Shown here piece by piece: positions 36,839 to 37,642 of a stretch of DNA of 37,642 nucleotides. Position 1 is the stretch's first letter. The number at the start of each line of letters is the position of its first letter. Both the position numbers and the translations under genes were made by a program. The notes below the pieces were generated by a model, which did not search any database, was not told the DNA's origin, and saw only the letters and a list, made by a program, of their open reading frames with translations. The DNA comes from Bacteroidota bacterium (lineage in GTDB: Bacteria > Bacteroidota > Bacteroidia > Chitinophagales > Chitinophagaceae), in contig JAFDYA010000180.1 in assembly GCA_018267675.1 (NCBI GenBank), positions 1-37,642 of the forward strand, written 5' to 3'.

Positions 36839-37642
36839 ATGAAAAGAATTGTAAGTCTCCTTCTCTGTTCATTCTTTGCCCTCAACGGCAAGGCGCAGGA
36901 CATTCATTTTTCCCAATTCTATGAAAATGCCCTACTTCGCAATCCGGCATTGACAGGCATCTATAGTGGCGATTTCAAAGTCGGTGCTAACTATCGTACA
37001 CAGTGGGGCAATATCGGTTTCCCGTTTCAGACGGTGATCGCTTCAGCAGAAATGAGGAGTGTGGTGAACAAGGCTCAGGCAGATTATCTTTCCTACGGAC
37101 TTTGCGTGTCCTATGACCATGCAGGAGCAATAAATTTCAATAGCCTCAACCTCACTGCTGCGCTCAACTACAACAAGCGGCTCTACGATGCCCATGCAAG
37201 TTATTTGTCTGTAGGCTTTGCCGGAGGCTACATCCAGCGTTCCGTTGACCCTGGGAAGATGACGCTAGATAATCAGTATCTATTTGGATTTTATGACCCC
37301 AATGCGCCGACTGGAGAGCATCTATCCTTCCAAAATATTCACCACTTTGATGTTTCGGCGGGGGTAAGTTTTAATAGCACCTTCGGTGAAAATGGCGAAG
37401 TGGCCTATTACCTCGGCGCAGCTGCCTGGCATATTACGCGCCCTACCGAAGCCTTTAATGGAAATGAAAATTTCATCCGACTCAATCCAAAGTTTACCGG
37501 AAATATTGGAATTAGAGCGCGGCTAAGCCCTGAATTTTCACTCACCTTGCTTGGCAACTACGCAAATCAAGAACCATTCCAAGAAACCATTTTCGGAGGT
37601 TTACTTGGGTGGAGAACAACCTTATTGAGCCATGAAAAGCCC
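36839..37642 (+). CDS. PorP/SprF-family T9SS outer membrane protein (3' end beyond window)
   Basis: The frame starts at ATG 36839 and runs 268 codons to the window edge without a stop. A signal peptide (MKRIVSLLLCSFFALNGKAQ) leads into DIHFSQFYENALLRNPALTG, the diagnostic start of PorP/SprF-family proteins, then GDFKVGANYRTQWGNIGFPF. Repeated short beta-strand-like segments fit an outer membrane barrel. About 30-60 residues are probably missing. SprF in Flavobacterium johnsoniae is needed for export of its partner SprB; by analogy this protein should serve the PKD cargo encoded just upstream. Confidence 0.94.
   Translation, partial: MKRIVSLLLCSFFALNGKAQDIHFSQFYENALLRNPALTGIYSGDFKVGANYRTQWGNIGFPFQTVIASAEMRSVVNKAQADYLSYGLCVSYDHAGAINFNSLNLTAALNYNKRLYDAHASYLSVGFAGGYIQRSVDPGKMTLDNQYLFGFYDPNAPTGEHLSFQNIHHFDVSAGVSFNSTFGENGEVAYYLGAAAWHITRPTEAFNGNENFIRLNPKFTGNIGIRARLSPEFSLTLLGNYANQEPFQETIFGGLLGWRTTLLSHEKP

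Overview
This window comes from a member of the Bacteroidetes, most likely a Chitinophagaceae/Saprospiraceae-type organism; that rank is my inference. The supporting evidence is seen directly: secreted proteins with type IX secretion (T9SS) sorting domains of type A and type B, a PorP/SprF-family protein, a DUF5606 protein, SprB repeats, and TAnnTTTG-type promoter boxes in place of sigma70 hexamers.

Region 1 (1-3464) is on the minus strand. It holds two near-identical tandem copies of a secreted T9SS type A gene. Each copy is preceded by a decayed T9SS tail whose TGA overlaps the next ATG. A REP-like palindrome and a decamer-type repeat lie at the junctions. A GC-rich intergenic element with several hairpins follows.

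Region 2 (3465-6830) is a compact plus-strand effector module: a PAAR spike tip, a small unknown protein, a Tle1-like DUF2235 lipase and an overlapping DUF2931-type putative lipoprotein, probably its immunity protein. It ends at a perfect hairpin terminator. No Hcp, VgrG or sheath genes are present.

Region 3 (6850-9730) has groES-groEL (minus) and a peroxiredoxin (plus).

Region 4 (9998-19780) has a 2815-residue T9SS type B surface protein with 30 SprB-like repeats, followed by a DUF5606 protein and an SGNH hydrolase.

Region 5 (19777-22740) is minus strand and accessory in character. It has a hotdog thioesterase, then three tandem paralogous two-TM proteins of 66-67 residues. Each is preceded at fixed spacing by the 3' end of a reading frame finishing in GWT-stop; the longest of these encodes a glycine-zipper tail. 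Upstream lies a secreted-protein gene broken by an in-frame amber codon. This looks like an eroding, repeatedly duplicated toxin(bacteriocin-like)/immunity locus and is the most novel candidate here.

Region 6 (22309-26060) is housekeeping, minus strand: a hypothetical gene, rnc, fabF, acpP and a LolD-like ABC ATPase.

Region 7 (26204-37642) is plus strand: an M28 peptidase with PDZ domain, a fatty acid hydroxylase, a family 2 glycosyltransferase, pdxJ, a 2190-residue PKD/Ig-like T9SS type B protein, and its probable partner, a PorP/SprF-family protein cut by the window edge.
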